This document shows positions 1 through 13,977 of a DNA stretch of 64,000 bases, piece by piece. The notes below the pieces were generated by a model. That model was not told the DNA's origin. It did not search any database and was given only the letters and a program-made list of their open reading frames with translations. Source of the DNA: Acanthornis magna. Taxonomy: Eukaryota; Chordata; Aves; Passeriformes; Acanthizidae. A program made the translations under genes and the position numbers. The first letter of the stretch is position 1; the number at the start of each line of letters is the position of its first letter. Where the stretch lies: contig JAWUZG010000970.1 in the NCBI GenBank assembly GCA_036785705.1, forward strand, positions 4,498,501-4,562,500. Reading direction: 5' to 3'.

Positions 1-2834
1 TCTGCCAAAACAATACTTTCTAGAATTATTCTGAACTGGGCAGGGAATGTTTTTTCCATTTTAATTTCTTTCAGCCTGTAAGAGGATGACTGTCCCAGTC
101 CATTTCAATCCATAGCATATCCACAAGTACAGTAGGGATCAACAGCTCACACAGGTTTTTTTGTCTTCTCTTTAAAAATTTCTCTTCCAACTTCCACTTG
201 CAGATGAGAAACTCAGACCAAAAAATCTGGCCATTTCTCTCTCCTGTACCTCATCAACATCCAGTGGATCAGCTGCTTAAGCACACACAGGTGCCCACAC
301 ATAACAGCATCCGAGTAACACTGATGTTAAACACCCGAATGCTCTAAAATGCCGTAACACTACTAACTCACATTTCACTGGCAGACAGGACTTTGTTACC
401 AGGGTAGGCAATTGGGTGATTTCGGAGTGCCACAACTGTAATTGCAAAGCCAGTCTTCAAAAAGCTATTTCCATCACAGGTGTTGAAGCACAGTTTCTCC
501 AAATGAAGTTTTATTTAATATCCATGGTTGTGCCTGCAGTGCAATCCCACCTGTGGGACCTGTGTGCTATGAGGATACCCCAAGATTTCAAGTGCTCCTG
601 CCATTGAGGCAGGCTCCTCTGCTTGTGCTGCAGAGCTCCATGAATACCAAAAGCTTCAGCACATCTCTCAGAAAGTCCTGTACCTAGATATTGTCTTCTC
701 TCAGCCTAAAAGGGTCTTTCCCAAAGAGAGCAGGTGGGCAAGAAGTCAGGGCTCCCCCAGCCAGGTCAGCAGCAGGAAAGACACCAGATCTGTGGCCTGA
801 TGGGCGGAACAAACCACTGGGAGGAGGGAAACTGCTTCCTGAAATTATCCCAGGATAATTTTCTTTTCACTCAATGACTGTTTAATGTAAAATGCATTAA
901 AAGCTTAGGAGCAAAATGTGAAAACATATGGAGTGAAAATGTTTAGGCAAATTGACAAATACATCCCTACCTCCCTGGAAAGTCTTACAAAAATCTTCAA
1001 AGCTCCTTGGATTTAAATAGCCCTTCAGCTTTCATTGTCCCCTATTATGTTCTAGACAGCTTTTGGGAATATGAATGCTCAGAATATTCTATTTTATAAG
1101 GTTTTTCAATGTCCCCTGAATTTCACTTATTTTAAAAATTGTCAAATTTTCAAGGTCATAGATATAATCCTAGTGTTTACAGAAAACCTAAACTTTTAAC
1201 TGGCATATCTTAACTCTCTAAGGGGAGTTCACTTGCAGCTGATGTTTCATGTGTACTCACCATTCAGAATCCCAAAACTACATTACTACGTTTGTAATTT
1301 CATGATCTTTTTCAGTCATAAAAGTTTGCCATTTTCTCCCTTGCCGAGTGGTTGGTAGAAGGGAAAGATAAACATAAAACAAAGGCAAAGACATAAATTA
1401 GTATTTCAGGAAATGTATTTATTTCAAAGTACTTTTAGTATTTACAGAATTCAATAAAATTTCACATACAGTAACCACTCAAACCAACTGACTCATCTTG
1501 ATGTCCACATGCTTTCTTTAAAAGCAGAAAGCTTCTTTTTAATATTCAAAATATAACATTTTCTTGGAACAGATGCCTTATTTGAGCAAAGTGCCACATT
1601 TCTGCAACATTTTAAATAATGTTTCAGTTTAACCAAGACGCAAGATGCAAGTAATAGTCAATGAGTAGGACAAGTTACCATGACCATTCTTTTGCCCAGT
1701 ATCAGTGATGTGACTGTGAAATATTCTGATAAATGGTGTTTGATAACAACCCATGGCTGAGCAATACCCTTTGCTTTCTTAGTTATTAGTCTAAATATTA
1801 GCTTCATTCAGAAGAGTTGCCAATACAAAGTAAGGAGGTGAGGCCATAATCCTGGGCTAGTATCATCTTCTTAATGATTAATTTGTAATTCTGTCTTATT
1901 TTTCTACATCTTATCCCTTCTGCTTTTAAACTTTGTGACAAACCTCCTATTCTAATAGCTAAAAGAAACCAACCCTCTGTGAAGAACTTAGTGCTTTCAA
2001 GTTGGTTTTTGCTTTTCTATTTTTCCAGCAGCAGCACATCTGTCCCTGAAAGGTTTTAAGTGTCTTTGTAACTAATACGAGAGGAACCTCAAAAAGATTT
2101 ATTTGCTTTGGCTCAGTTAAAGGCTTTGCTTTCCAGTGCTTGTTCAAATCTCCTGGAACTGCAAAAATAGATGGGGAATCTCAAAATGTTTCACTGTGTT
2201 TTTGTCACCTCCCTGTATTCAGTAGGAAATTTCACAAGAGTCTTCTTTATAGTAAACTGACATTTCTGGTAATGGATCTACATCTTAACTGTAGACTTAG
2301 CTGCAGACTTACACTGGCCAACTTCACAATCATCACAAGACCTGGAAACTTAGATAGAGGCCATAACAAGCCACCCTCATCCCACGTCTGCTCCTTTGGG
2401 AGTCTAATCCAAGAACCCAGGGTTTCCAATGTGACACACTAACAGTGATTTTTTTTTTCTCACATTTCTTGATCTTTATGATCAATGTAGTTGAGAATTG
2501 ACTCTCTAGTGTTTACTACCCAGATACATTCTAGTGATTTAAAAGTACAATTTTGAATATATTTTTCTTTTGACAGCACTTTTTCCCCACTCAAATGACA
2601 AAATCATGATAGTTTTTGCAAAGAGAAACAACTTAGGCCCCATGTGCTGGACAAGACACATTGAGAAGAATTGGTACAATGGTGTCATGAGGTTGCACCA
2701 CTATTTTGTTCATTCAGTTTGCAAACAAGGAGCATGAACATGTATCATCTGGTCACAAGAATGTAATGTCTAAGCTGCAAGGCTATCTACATTGACTGTA
2801 GGTATAGCTAGGCATGTAAGCAAGGCATATAAAT
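1..2834. other. Gene-free unannotated DNA
   Basis: AT-rich DNA with no recognised gene or transposon. The open frames here (up to 100 codons) show no recognisable domain, and the frame at 2140-2442 overlaps another on the opposite strand, as expected by chance. I see no promoter, terminator or RNA gene that I could defend. Confidence 0.6.
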
Positions 2835-2897
2835 ACACACACACACGCACATATATATAAATATATAAATATATATATATACACACACATATATATA
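2835..2897. repeat. Compound CA/TA microsatellite
   Basis: Alternating CA, then TA with interspersed AAATA, then CA and TA again, all read directly from the sequence. The low-complexity tract produces a spurious Tyr/Ile/Val/Cys-rich open frame on the minus strand (2808-3026). It could be length-polymorphic. Confidence 0.95.
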
Positions 2898-3737
2898 CCT
2901 CAGCGTCCATAGGTTATGAGGAAATGGATTGACAATGGTCCATCCCTGTACCCTGGCCTGTGCTGCCTGCTCTCCGGATGGCAGATGCCAACAGTGTAAT
3001 TGCAGGGCTGCCTCAGCCTCTGTCACCTCAAAGTCAACAAATAAATTTTTTCATCTTGAAAAGGCATGAAAAATCCATACAGATGTTTAATGTCTCAGAG
3101 CTAAGCATCAAATCTAATAAATCCTTAGTCTAGAGCAATGTAATTCTATTAGTCCTAAGAAAATGGAGAAAACAAGACCTCATTTTCATGCATCTTTAGT
3201 TTCCAAATCCTAATATCTATGCAAATGTTGAAGTTATTTTCTATATAGAATGTTAAAGGAGTCAGTAGGGAGTCAAGAGTATCTAAAGATTTCTAAAGGT
3301 GGATAGGCACTGACTAGTCCCAGAGAAACTTTGGCAGCTCAGCACCAGGCCAGGAAACTGATCTTTTTTTCTAAATAATATTCATCTTTAGAGGCACTGC
3401 TGTTGATTATTACTATGAAAACTCTGAGTTATATTCTCTAGTTTTACCTGTAGAGAAGTCTGCCTCTGAATACTCATACCCAGCAATTGTACTGGCAAGG
3501 TCCACACTTAGCTGCCAATGATACATCTCACAGTTATAATGAGACTGAAGTTACCTGGGAAAGAGAAGGCAACTTAGATCATCTGGATAACTGAGGTGGA
3601 ATACTGTGGTGCACATTGGCAAAACAGAATAACAGAAAGTGAAGACAAAGAAAAGCTCTCACAAGAACACCTACACTTACATTTATTTAAATCTATACAA
3701 TTTATATCTAACAGATTTCACATATCCTTGTAGGTAT

Positions 3738-3800
3738 CTGGCCTGATTTTCAAAAGGTCCAAATGCTTACGCCTCCACTGTGTCTTCTATTAAACAGGAA
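3738..3800. repeat. Possible ancient amniote repeat trace
   Basis: The stretch beginning GGCCTGATTTTCAAAAGGT resembles a GGCCTGATTTTCA-type motif that I recall from old interspersed repeats of turtles, crocodilians and birds. Only about 20 bases match well and the rest is too diverged, so the family is not named. Confidence 0.25.
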
Positions 3801-5549
3801 CACAAATGCTAGTGGTTGTTTTCTAATCACTAATACCTGCTTTCTTAGACCTTTAAAATACAACGTTATTCAGGCTTGCTTCTACTCTCATTCACGTCAG
3901 CCTTTGGTATCTTTACATAGTTACTCTAGGATGATACATTAAGGCACAAACAAAATGAAAAGAATAAACCAGGGTTTTGGTCTGTTGGTGACTATAACTC
4001 CTGATGATAAGCTTTCTCCTGTTACCCATTTCAAAGACAGATCTTGAATTGCTATAGTAAATATGCGTTCCCCATCTTGCTGAAATCTGGAGTCAGATCC
4101 AGAAGAGAATTTAAACAATCTGCTTCACCTTAACTCATTGCAAAAAAACCTTAATGCAAACAAAGTCCACAGGTAAACTGTAATCTTTCAACACAGTGTA
4201 GATTAGCTCTAATCCTGGTGTATTATTTCCTAACACTAAGTAATTGGAGTTCTTAAAAGAGCTCAACACACAAGTCTCATAGAACAAATGAGGTCACTTT
4301 CTTAGCAGATGTCTATTTTTGTCATTTATAGAAATACCAACACAAAGTCTTATACCACCAGGTGAGTCAGCAGCAGGGAGGTGTGTCATCATGGGAGCTG
4401 CAGGGTATCTCCTTGTTTGGCTTCATTATCTAGTCATTTTTGCTACAGGGAATTGAAAAAAAAAATTCTAAGAGGGCAGGAAAACCCCATTACATTTCAG
4501 AATGATGAAGAAAGGAAACTACATCTTGTGTCATTGAAGTAAGACAGCCACAAAAGTACACACTGTAAATGACACAGAGAGATTTCTCCGTAAGAAAACC
4601 CATGCTGCTGGCTACTGAGAGTGATTAACTCTGTCTCACACACAGGAAGCAAGGGTAACACGTTCCCTCTTTAAACCAACTTGGTTATTTTATCAGATCC
4701 TTTTCCTGTTTACCTCCAGTGTAGCAACAGCAGTCACCAAAGACAGCTATGACCCTTATTATACTGGATTTTTCCCTTCCTCCAAGAAGTAAGAAACTTC
4801 CCAGAATTTACTAAAAGCTTCATGTTAGTGTTGTGAATGGCAGATCTCGGATGATGAAAAGGGAAGTATTTCTCTACTTATTTTACCATATTTGGACACT
4901 CCTTGAAATCTGTGGGTTTTAAGTTCTGTTGTGAAATCAAAAATCTTTTCGCAGGAAGGCTCATACGCCTGTCCTGGCTTTGCTAAAGTCAGCACAGCTC
5001 TTCTGAGCAGAACTCATTTTAGGACTTAAAAGCGTAATTCAAGGCCTGTGGTTCAATTTCCATTTGGCACTGGCTAAATGTGGTGACAAGACTAGTCTAT
5101 GGTTTCTGATCTTGTTTCCTTTCTTGCCCTAAAATCACTCAAAGAAGTATCTTCACAGTTTGCAAAAGAGCAGGCTTCATTTTAGTAATTTTCAATTCAG
5201 AAGGGAAGAGAAGATGGGAGATAGTATGGTTCAAAAGGTGAAATTAGAGAAATTTAGACTGGAAATATGTACAAACATTTAACATGAAAACCATGTCACT
5301 ACTGGAGTAACTAATCCTTCATCCTTTTCTGTATTTGAACATGGCTTTGATCTGTCTCTAAGAATATTCAGTCCTTCCTGAGCTTCCAAACTGTGCAAGC
5401 CATGCCAATGCCAGGAGCTGCTGTTGCTGACAGTAGCACTCAGTAGTGACATTAAATACAGGACACATTAAAAAACAAGTGCACAGACACACACAGAGGA
5501 AAATTTAGTCTACCTTGCCTCAGGAGACAATATTACCCCCTGGAATGGC

Positions 5550-5562
5550 GGGGGGGGGGGGG
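5550..5562 (+). repeat. Homopolymer G13 tract
   Basis: Thirteen consecutive G, preceded by GGC and followed by TGGG. A second tract of the same form, GGC followed by G12, lies at 60271-60282. Such runs can form quadruplex-like structures and are prone to length error in sequencing. Confidence 0.95.
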
Positions 5563-6944
5563 TGGGCACGGTGATTCATGCAGCCCTAAAAGATTTACCA
5601 AGTAGAGAATCTAAAATGTAAACTCTAAAGCATCTTGAGAAGGTCTGTCAGCAGGATATTCAGTAGGTCTTACTCAGTCACGAGTCAGAAGTAACTCCTG
5701 TGGAGGGGTATGCTAAATTTGCTCAATAGAAATGACTAAGAGAATAAACTCACAGGTCTCTCTTCAGATCCCACTACCATTAAAGGCAAATTAAGCACAT
5801 ACCACTGAGTTGAAATTTCTCTTCTTTTTGTGACTGATGGATGACTCCTGGAGTGGAGGCTTAGACTTTATGCCCCACTACATAGTCTGGCAATGAGGCA
5901 TGTGAAATCTATTTATCTATTTGAACTTTATTTTCATCTTCAAAATTTGACAAGGGATGAGCCATGAAAATCTACCACCAGTTCTACTCTCCCCAGTTGC
6001 CATTAGAGAAAAAAATAAAACAGAATTCCTGTATTTCTACCTTTTTTTTCCTTGACCAGAGGCTGTAATTGCAAGTGGCTTAACATTTAGTTAATAAATT
6101 AATTTAAAAAATATATCTGAACATAGAGCATGATGTGGATTTCAGTGTTAGGCCAAAACCTTTGCTCTGACTGCCATGATCTGAATGCTATCAGGATCAA
6201 AAGATACTGAACTGATCTCTCTCAAAATATTCTAAAAGTAGATTGAATGCCTGTTTTTCAGAAGAAAGAAAGCCCCCAGAATGGAGCTCCTCTTATAAAA
6301 AGAAGATATTTAGCACAAATACTAATCTGAGGTAACAAGAGTGTGCAGAGAAGTTTCTCACATATATACCTGAGAAATATTTCATTAATTTTTCTCAGGA
6401 GCTATTATTTTGAAACCAAAAACCCGAAGATAATCCAGAGTTACCATTTCTGAATTTAGGTGCATGTGCTGGCTTCTAAAAGTGGTAACTAGCATGCGTT
6501 CCATGTAACTGTATGTACAAATACATTTTAATACCTCTAGTTCCCGTCATCTCTTACATCATCAATAAAAGAATAAATTAATAAAGTTTCCTCATATTTC
6601 CCCCCCAAAAGGAAAAAAAACTTTGATCTGGGATGAAGCAAAGGAATATTTGGAGCCCAAATTAATATTTTGGCTTTGTTTAAAGTTAATACCTAAAATT
6701 AAGTGTTTTATGGAGATAATTTTTATCTCACAAGCAAAATATTATAACTATTTCTTCCAAATAATATATTGATGGAAAAATCATTATACTCCTCTCTCTT
6801 ATATGAAATGCTCACTGAATTTCTCCTTTTTTCATGGAGATGGAGTGTGTACTTATTTCTTTTTCAGTGATGTACAAAGGGCTGCACTAGTTATCACAGA
6901 AGCAGATGAAACATTCAGAAGCACAGAACATGAGAGAAGTGGAG

Positions 6945-7194
6945 AGACAGGCCCTGATCTCTTCTCTGTGGTGACCAAGGGAGCAGCATGAAACTGTGTT
7001 GGGGAGATTAAGGTTGAATATTAGGAAAAGGTTCTTCCCCACAGGGTGGTTGGACACTGGAACAGACTTCCCAGGGAAGTGGTCACAGCACCAGCCTGAC
7101 CGAGTTCAAGCATTTGGGTTGTCAGGAATTGACCTTGATGACTTTCAGGGGTCCCTTCCAAATCATGATATTCTATAATTCCATGATTCTGTGG
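6945..7194 (+). mobile_element. CR1 LINE 3' end, 5'-truncated
   Basis: Non-LTR retrotransposon fragment covering the tail of the element. It holds recognisable CR1 3' UTR text: a block like GGCCCTGATCTCTTCTCTG, then ATTAGGAAAAGGTTCTTCCCC, then a motif of the type CACTGGAACAGACTTCCCAGG, and the terminal CCATGATTCTGTG at about 7178-7190. The block of CR1 text usually found between the 'gagttcaag' and 'ggagttggactcgatgat' motifs is shortened, so there are internal deletions. Orientation is plus. It contains no coding capacity; two short frames here (6803-6991 and 6996-7178) are by-products. The 5' boundary is approximate. Confidence 0.9.
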
Positions 7195-10100
7195 ACATGA
7201 AGGGATAAATATCGCAATACCGAAAGGCTATTTTTCCTTCTTTCCTTTTGTAGTCTTTCTGTGAGAACAAGATTGTTGTATATGCACACCTTGTCTAGGA
7301 AATGGAACTCTGATCTTTTCATATATTATAAATCCTTTCCATAAAAGTTTGGACTAGACTCCAGAAGAATTCAAATTGTCAGTGCTTTCCACTCAGTAAG
7401 CACCCCTCATGCACATCCCAAGTATCCACACAGGCTGACACAACCAATCTTCCCTGACCAAGTACAACTATTTAGCATGGGAGGAGAGCAAACACTCCCA
7501 TTCAGGGGCATTTTACTCTACAAGCTCCCACGCAGGGAAAATTTGCTCCACAAACTGCTAGAAAAATGAGATGACCTAACAAGACAGAGTGGTTGTACCA
7601 GGGCCTGGGATGCCCTGAGAGACACATGCAGGTGACAGCACAGTCACCAGAGGAAGTCACGCGGTGTGAGGAGGACCCATCCCAGAGAAGGGCTTGGGGG
7701 ATGTGCAGAGGCTTCAGCTCTGGCCTTTTGTCAAAGAAACACTCTCACACGTGTTTGAATACTGCATCGTTTCAGCAGAGAGGGAAAGGCTTCCAAGCTG
7801 CACAATTATGCTATTGTAATCACAAAGTGCAGGCCAAATTAGACAGAGCAGCTCTGTTTTCCTGAAACTGGTTTTATAAGCTACATTCTAGCGGTGCTCC
7901 ATTACGCTGCTATGCAGAAGTGTCTGGCATTGTTTCCATCACAAACAAATCTTTATGTCCTAAATTCATGCTGGACGGAAACTTGGCTTCCACGGCACAA
8001 ACCTAAGAATTACATTTGTTTGTTTAAACAAATTTGAGGGAAAACATACTTGGCCATCTTTGAGTTATATGATGACAAGATGATTTAGATCTCCCATAAA
8101 AGATATAATTCTTTTTTTCTCCTCAAACCAAACAATGATGCTTTCTTATAGCTGGACAGTTGCTGGCTAGAAGTACAAACCTATGGAGAAAAGCCAGCTC
8201 TCAGCTGTATTGATTAAGGCAGCAGATACTGAGCACCTCACAGGATGTGGTTCTTCTTTTGGAAAAGTGAAGACAAGGGTCTATCTCGTACATTTATACG
8301 ACTGCACTTTCATTTCACTGATGCTTCTCTGTGTAAAGCTTAATTGGAATTGATGTATTTTCACTACATTGTGTACTATTGGAACTATTTTATCTTCCCT
8401 AAACAACACTTGTTTACAAACCACTACTGTAATAAGACATCCTTGAAAGGAAACATCCTAAGAAAGGTAAAATTTAAATACATAAGAAATGCAACCAAAA
8501 CTCAATTTTTCACTTTTTCACATCAAGTGATTACTTATGCTTATGTAATATACTATCAAAAGAAAATGATGACATTCTGCACCCAGCATGAAAAAAATCA
8601 GATCTTTAAGTCCTTGAACAGATACATACAATTTTTTACTTATGTCTTTGTAGAATAAAATGCTTTATGTCACTTAATTAAGCAAATTGTCCCACAGAGA
8701 AAATATTGTAGTCTAAACATATTCATAATTTCTTCTGTTTAGAGGAGAACTCTGTATCATTTGTATAATTTGTGTCATTTCGGGTTATCTACATGATTTC
8801 ATATATTAATCCAATCCCACTAATAACTAGCACTGAAGTAGAGGAATAGAGAAAATTAGAAATCGTTAGTAAAGCCTTCTCTGAAACAAGAGACAAAAGC
8901 AACCTTAGTAAATGCTTCAGTATCTTTCCACCTTTATTGTCTCTTTTATTTTTTACCACCTTCATTTTATCTTCAATTCATTCAGTTGTGAGCTAGACTC
9001 CACAAGGCTGTATCAAAGAGAAAGATAAACAGGTCCTTCATAGAACAAACAAATACATATTCTCAGAGAAGCACATTGGATAGTGCTAGGTATAGCTCTC
9101 TTTGAATTTATTTTAGACATTCTCCTTTTGAATGTCTTAAACCCACTTGTACCTTTAAATGCCATAGTCAAAGGACAATAGAAGCATATGCAAAAATTTA
9201 AAATTTATAAAATATGTAACTTCACATGAAAAGCTGGAGCTCTTCTCCTTTACTGAAATCAAGTCTGTAGTGCAAAGGTACAAGCAGGACAGCCATGCAG
9301 TTCTTGATCACCTGGGCCTCGACTGAGAACATTCTCACTTAGAAAGATTCTCACAAACCACTCTTTGTAACTCAGCAAGACCTACCAGCTAATTGCCTTT
9401 TCCAAATTATCGCTTAAGATTTAATTTCCAGTACTGAATATTTGTTCTTGGCAGACTCAGAGAAGCTGAGAAACACAGATTAAACAAACCATTATATGCA
9501 TAGACACCTGCTATGCTATGGCATACCATTAACAGAGAGTCAAATCTCAACAAATTACTTTGTTTGTTCATTGTTACATTTAAGCAAGTGCTTGCCATAT
9601 AAAATAAAGCAATTCTGAGCAGTTTCCATTATAGAGTTATCTGTTCTTAATGTCATCATTCACTTCAACAGTGGCTGGAGTGGATTTTCCACTGACTAGA
9701 TTATAGTTTACGTTGACAAAGTAATTATCTATTACACCCATGTATACTGTTTGTTTATAAGTTCTGTACCACATGCTTCTTTCTAAACAGAAGTGATGGT
9801 ATTTGCTGAAGACAAGCCAAACAATGAGTTAGAATGAAGAAATATACTTGTAGTCACTGAAACTCTCACAGTTGAAGGACCTTCAAGCCAGACATGCAAT
9901 TGCTTTTGGAGGGAAGAGGGAAATTAAGAAGCTGAATAGTGAGCTAAGAAGATGATACTGGCCAAGAAAGGCCTTTGCAAGATGTTTGAAAAAGTTTCCC
10001 CAACTTTTTCAAGTCATTAAGGATCACCTGGATGTCCCACTAGGCTTACAAGCATCTCTCTAAATTCACTGAGTCCTCCACACTGCTCTGACTTTGGGAT

Positions 10101-13100
10101 ACATACCCACACTCTTCCCCTTACAAAGGAAGCACCTATGTGTCTTACCAGCTACTGTGCAAAAGCAACCTACAGTCATCTTCTTCCCAGTGCTACAACC
10201 TTAAAAAGTACCAAGAAGCATGTTTAACTCATCAACTCAAAACATTGACTCTCACTCTTCCCTGGCACTTTTTTCTATTCCACTATATTTTCTGGCTTGC
10301 TTCTACCAAGAAATGCCGCAGCTCTTCTCTTCAAGAAGCAGTCTTTAGTTGAATTCTCTGAACTTCCGCCACTTACAGCCATCACTTTCAGAAGTTGTCT
10401 TTTTCCCCACTAGCGTCCTCATCATCTTTTTTTCCTCAGAAAATTTGACGGGCTGAGAGATTGATTTTTATCTTCTTCAAAAATTTCTCTTATTATCCAT
10501 TCCAATACCTGATTCCTTATGGTATGCACTGTTTGTTGCTTCTTCCTAAGAACAGAAGTCAAAATTGATAGAATTGACATTCAGGTCTCTAAAAATACAA
10601 GCCAATTTCCCTTTGTAGAGTGAAGTAAATATGTACATGAAATTTTTCATCACTAGCTAAAACAATTCATTACAGTTTCCTACTGAAGGGAAATGAGGAA
10701 TGTGATCTCTATGTGAAAGCATGATAAAGTAATACCTGTGGATTTGACATGATCAGCCCCTAATATTTGTGAGTAAACCAAGGGCAAAATGCAAGGTGGT
10801 TTCCAGTCAGAGTGAAACTATGTTAGAGCAGTTTGCATCAATCTTCCCCCGTGTTTCTGACAGTGCCACATGTTAAAAAAAATAGTTTTTAAGTTAAATT
10901 TGAAACAGTGAAAGAATACCTTAATAAGAAGCATGTGTGTGCACGCTCACTTGCACACACACACGCACACATTTTCTTAACACAAACTGGCACCTGGATA
11001 TTGGTTTCAATATTCAGCATCTCAGTTCTCTGCAAACATTTACAGGAAAACAGAATTCATGAAGTCCTGGGATTCAGTAAAATCCATGGCAAAACTCCCA
11101 CTAAGCTTCAGCTATCATCATTCTTCCACTCAACCTCAAGTCAATGTGTCTTTTTGTTTATTTTCTTGTTCTAATACTTTCCACTAATGATATTAACACA
11201 GGAGAAATAAGTGCTTGTCAGTAGAGCTCTACAGAAATTGGCAGGTTCTGTTTAAAGGCATTTATGCAAGCTTCTTCTTTGGTTTGATTAGACTATTCTT
11301 GCTTCAGCATTTGGACCCAGATCAAGAAAGAAATTTCAAAATCTGCCCACAGAATGTCCATGTACAGCATCTGAATTCGAATGAGGTCATTCTGCCTTCA
11401 TTTTCATGCCTTGAGGTTTGTTGCTAGCTTTAGAACCAGAAATCTGCAGCAAAACCGAGCTCCTTTCACCTAGCTTCAGGACCAAATTATCTAACATCAG
11501 GAACTACTTACATTGGTGAAAACATGCCAACAGCTATCACACAGTGGTATCTGAGATGGAGCATTTATTTCCTCTTTTAAACTTAAGGAAAAATTATGAA
11601 AACAAAGTGTCATCACCCTTGGAAAGCATTGACTTTTACATGATGACCACAGGGTCCATTTTTGGACCAGCTTGTCTGAAATTCATTACACTAACCAAAG
11701 ATTGGTGGGTTGGGCTTTTTGTCTGTTGTGTTCTAAGAAACTGGAATTGTAAAAGCTTCATGCTATGTGAGCTTGGGCAACAGAAACTTTGAGAAGTTCC
11801 TCTTAATGGTGCAGCTGTAGCCCAGACTAAGAGAGTAGCATTTACAGGAGCGTTGATTTGTGGGTCTTTGAAAATCAGTGGTCACTGCTGTAAAAGAGCC
11901 CATGAGTCCTTCTAAAAAACATTTCAAGTTGGAACCAGTGAAATTCTGAAGCTTACTGTGAGGGCCCAGAGCTCAGCTTGCAGTCCAGAAGTTTATTGTT
12001 GCTGGCTATATATCCTGAAGCTGACCCCAAAGGTCTTCCAGGAGCACCAAAGTAATGACCAGTACTTTTTTTGCTAATTTCTTGTTATTCTTATTTCCTT
12101 GTCCCTCTCAGTTTCTACTATTTTCTGTTCTCCTTACAGTTGTTTCTCTCTGATCAATCTTCCTTCCTGTTTCACAGTCCTAATCAAGTACAGCCCTGTC
12201 CTCCCAGTGACACCATTTGTCAATTCATGTGCACATGAAGATCGAAGACTGTTGTGTTGCAGCATCACCTTAGATATTTCGAACAAGAGCTCCTGTAGAG
12301 TCATCCCAACTAGTTATGCAAGGGTCGTCCCCATCCATTTGAACGGAAAATCCACAGCATTCACTCATGAATTCATGTATATGTGAAGGGCAGAGAAGTC
12401 TGGCACCCTGGAGAAGACTGTTGCTGACTTGGGCACACAGGATCTGGTTAGTGAGTATTCCCATAGACCTGTAACTACACACATAACTCCACTCTGTTTG
12501 ACTTTTTCCCCCCTTGGTTCTATTTTCCAAATCAAATTTTAAAGGTTTGGATCTGACCTTCTCACCCTGAGAAACAGTGAAAGAGCTCAAGCAGGAATAC
12601 CTGGCCAGTCACACTATTAAAACAAAAACAATTACTGCCTTATTTAACAAAACAAGCCACAATCTCAAAATGGTAGTGGCTGCCTATTTTGTTAAGGTCT
12701 TAATGGCATATTTTACGATTCCCTGAGGAATAATTCTCCTTATTCAGAGAAACACTTATTAACCTTCATAATTTATTTGTGGCTTTGCTAAACACGCATA
12801 TACTGTACTGTATGGCCATTAATCCTGGGAATGAACTTAATAATGATGGGTCCAGTTTAGCTCAGATAACCACCCAGATTTCTGGATACCTTTTTGAATA
12901 TATATCAACTGTTTGAGACTCACTAATACACTTTTTCCAGAGTGCCATCTCTGTTACATGGCACTGTGTTTCTAGTCAGCCCTCCAAGAAGGCCCCAATT
13001 TCCTCCCATGGTGTTAGGTGAAGTGTTACTTCAACTACTTGTAACTGGCACCACAACTTGCATATTTCTGAGATAAAACCTTAGCTGTTAGCCAGAAGGT

Positions 13101-13731
13101 CCTAGAGTAATTCTGCCTGTATTGTAGTCCTAGACTTTGCTGTCAAACATACATACTGCCTCTCTCCCATTACACTTGTTTCAGTGTTCTTCCTCTGAGG
13201 AAGATGAGAATAGTGGAACTACAGAAATTACCCCATCTGACTCCTATAAATTTTGCATGTAGCTAGTCTATTCTTAACCTCATACAGCTTTTGTTACTTC
13301 TAGTTTGGCTTTTTTTCCAACAACCTACTTAACCACGCCTTTTTGATGCCTTGTATTTGATACAGGGTCTTATGTGTGTTTCTTCTGTCCCTGTCACAAC
13401 AGGATTCTGAAACAGTTTAGGACTCAAACACAGACAAGTTATTAAAAATAATGATTTATCTACAAAGTATTTAAAAATTTTTTAGATTTCCCAGAAATAT
13501 AGTCTTGCTACTAAAGAGAACAAGCACCTGAATACTGGAAAGCCAATCTCCCTACAAATGCCTACTGTAGTCTGGTTTTTGACTACTTCTGACTTTTTCT
13601 GCTGCTTTTAGCCAGTTATTACAACTGAATATGAAGAACTCCTCCTTAACATATTCCATCATTTTCATAGAATGAACAAACTCAATACTAATGATGTTAA
13701 CTCCCAGAATTACTAGCATAGTGATATTTCT
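7195..13731. other. Gene-free unannotated DNA
   Basis: 6.5 kb with no recognised gene or transposon. Open frames reach 106 codons (12270-12590, minus) but overlap a frame on the opposite strand and show no motif. A stretch around 7660-8030 is somewhat more complex and AT/GC balanced, with homeodomain-like core sites such as CAATTATGCTATTGTAATCA; it is a candidate conserved element only. A short CA/TG tract lies at 10933-10972. Confidence 0.5.
10933..10972. repeat. Imperfect TG then CA dinucleotide tract
   Basis: A TGTGTGTGCACG segment is followed after a few bases by (CA)n containing CG interruptions, so the tract is partly self-complementary and could fold back. It is read directly from the sequence. 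Confidence 0.85.
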
Positions 13732-13977
13732 GTGGAGCCTGTGGACATAATAGCCATACCACGGCTATGTGAGCAATTACTGCTTGAACCAGAACTAACT
13801 TTAGAGAAAGCTATAGTTATTCCTAGCCAAATAGTGACTGCAGTAGCAAAGGCTAAAATAATTGCTCAAGGGGTTATAGACCATGTCCAAGCAGTTCATT
13901 CATTAACAGGCATAAACTGGCATAAATGTGGCAGGCAGAATGGTGGTAAACAGAGCACATTTGATACCTCTAGATAG
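13732..13977 (+). pseudogene. Ty3/Gypsy-like gag fragment (retroelement relic)
   Basis: An 81-codon open frame. Residues from about 10 to 45 contain RLCEQLLLEPELTLEKAI, an Ala/Lys-rich helix and a Gln-Ala-Val segment. This follows the order seen near the C-terminal end of the capsid region in vertebrate Ty3/Gypsy-type gag proteins, where an R-x-R-L-L-x-E-x-x-L-T-L-x-K-A motif precedes an A-rich helix and then a zinc knuckle. Here only a lone C-G (from HKCGRQNGG) remains where a CCHC knuckle would be expected, so the knuckle is lost or never present. No protease, reverse transcriptase or integrase was recognised next to it, and the downstream frame is broken by stops. What is seen is the motif; the family assignment rests on memory of the family pattern. 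It could alternatively be a gag-derived host exon, but there is no sign of splice structure. Confidence 0.5.

Larger units (their letters stand above)
2898..6944. other. Gene-free unannotated DNA
   Basis: No open frame of note in 4 kb and no recognisable mobile element, apart from a possible very old repeat trace near 3738-3800 and a G13 tract at 5550-5562. Base composition is uniformly AT-rich. Nothing else is supportable from sequence alone. Confidence 0.55.
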
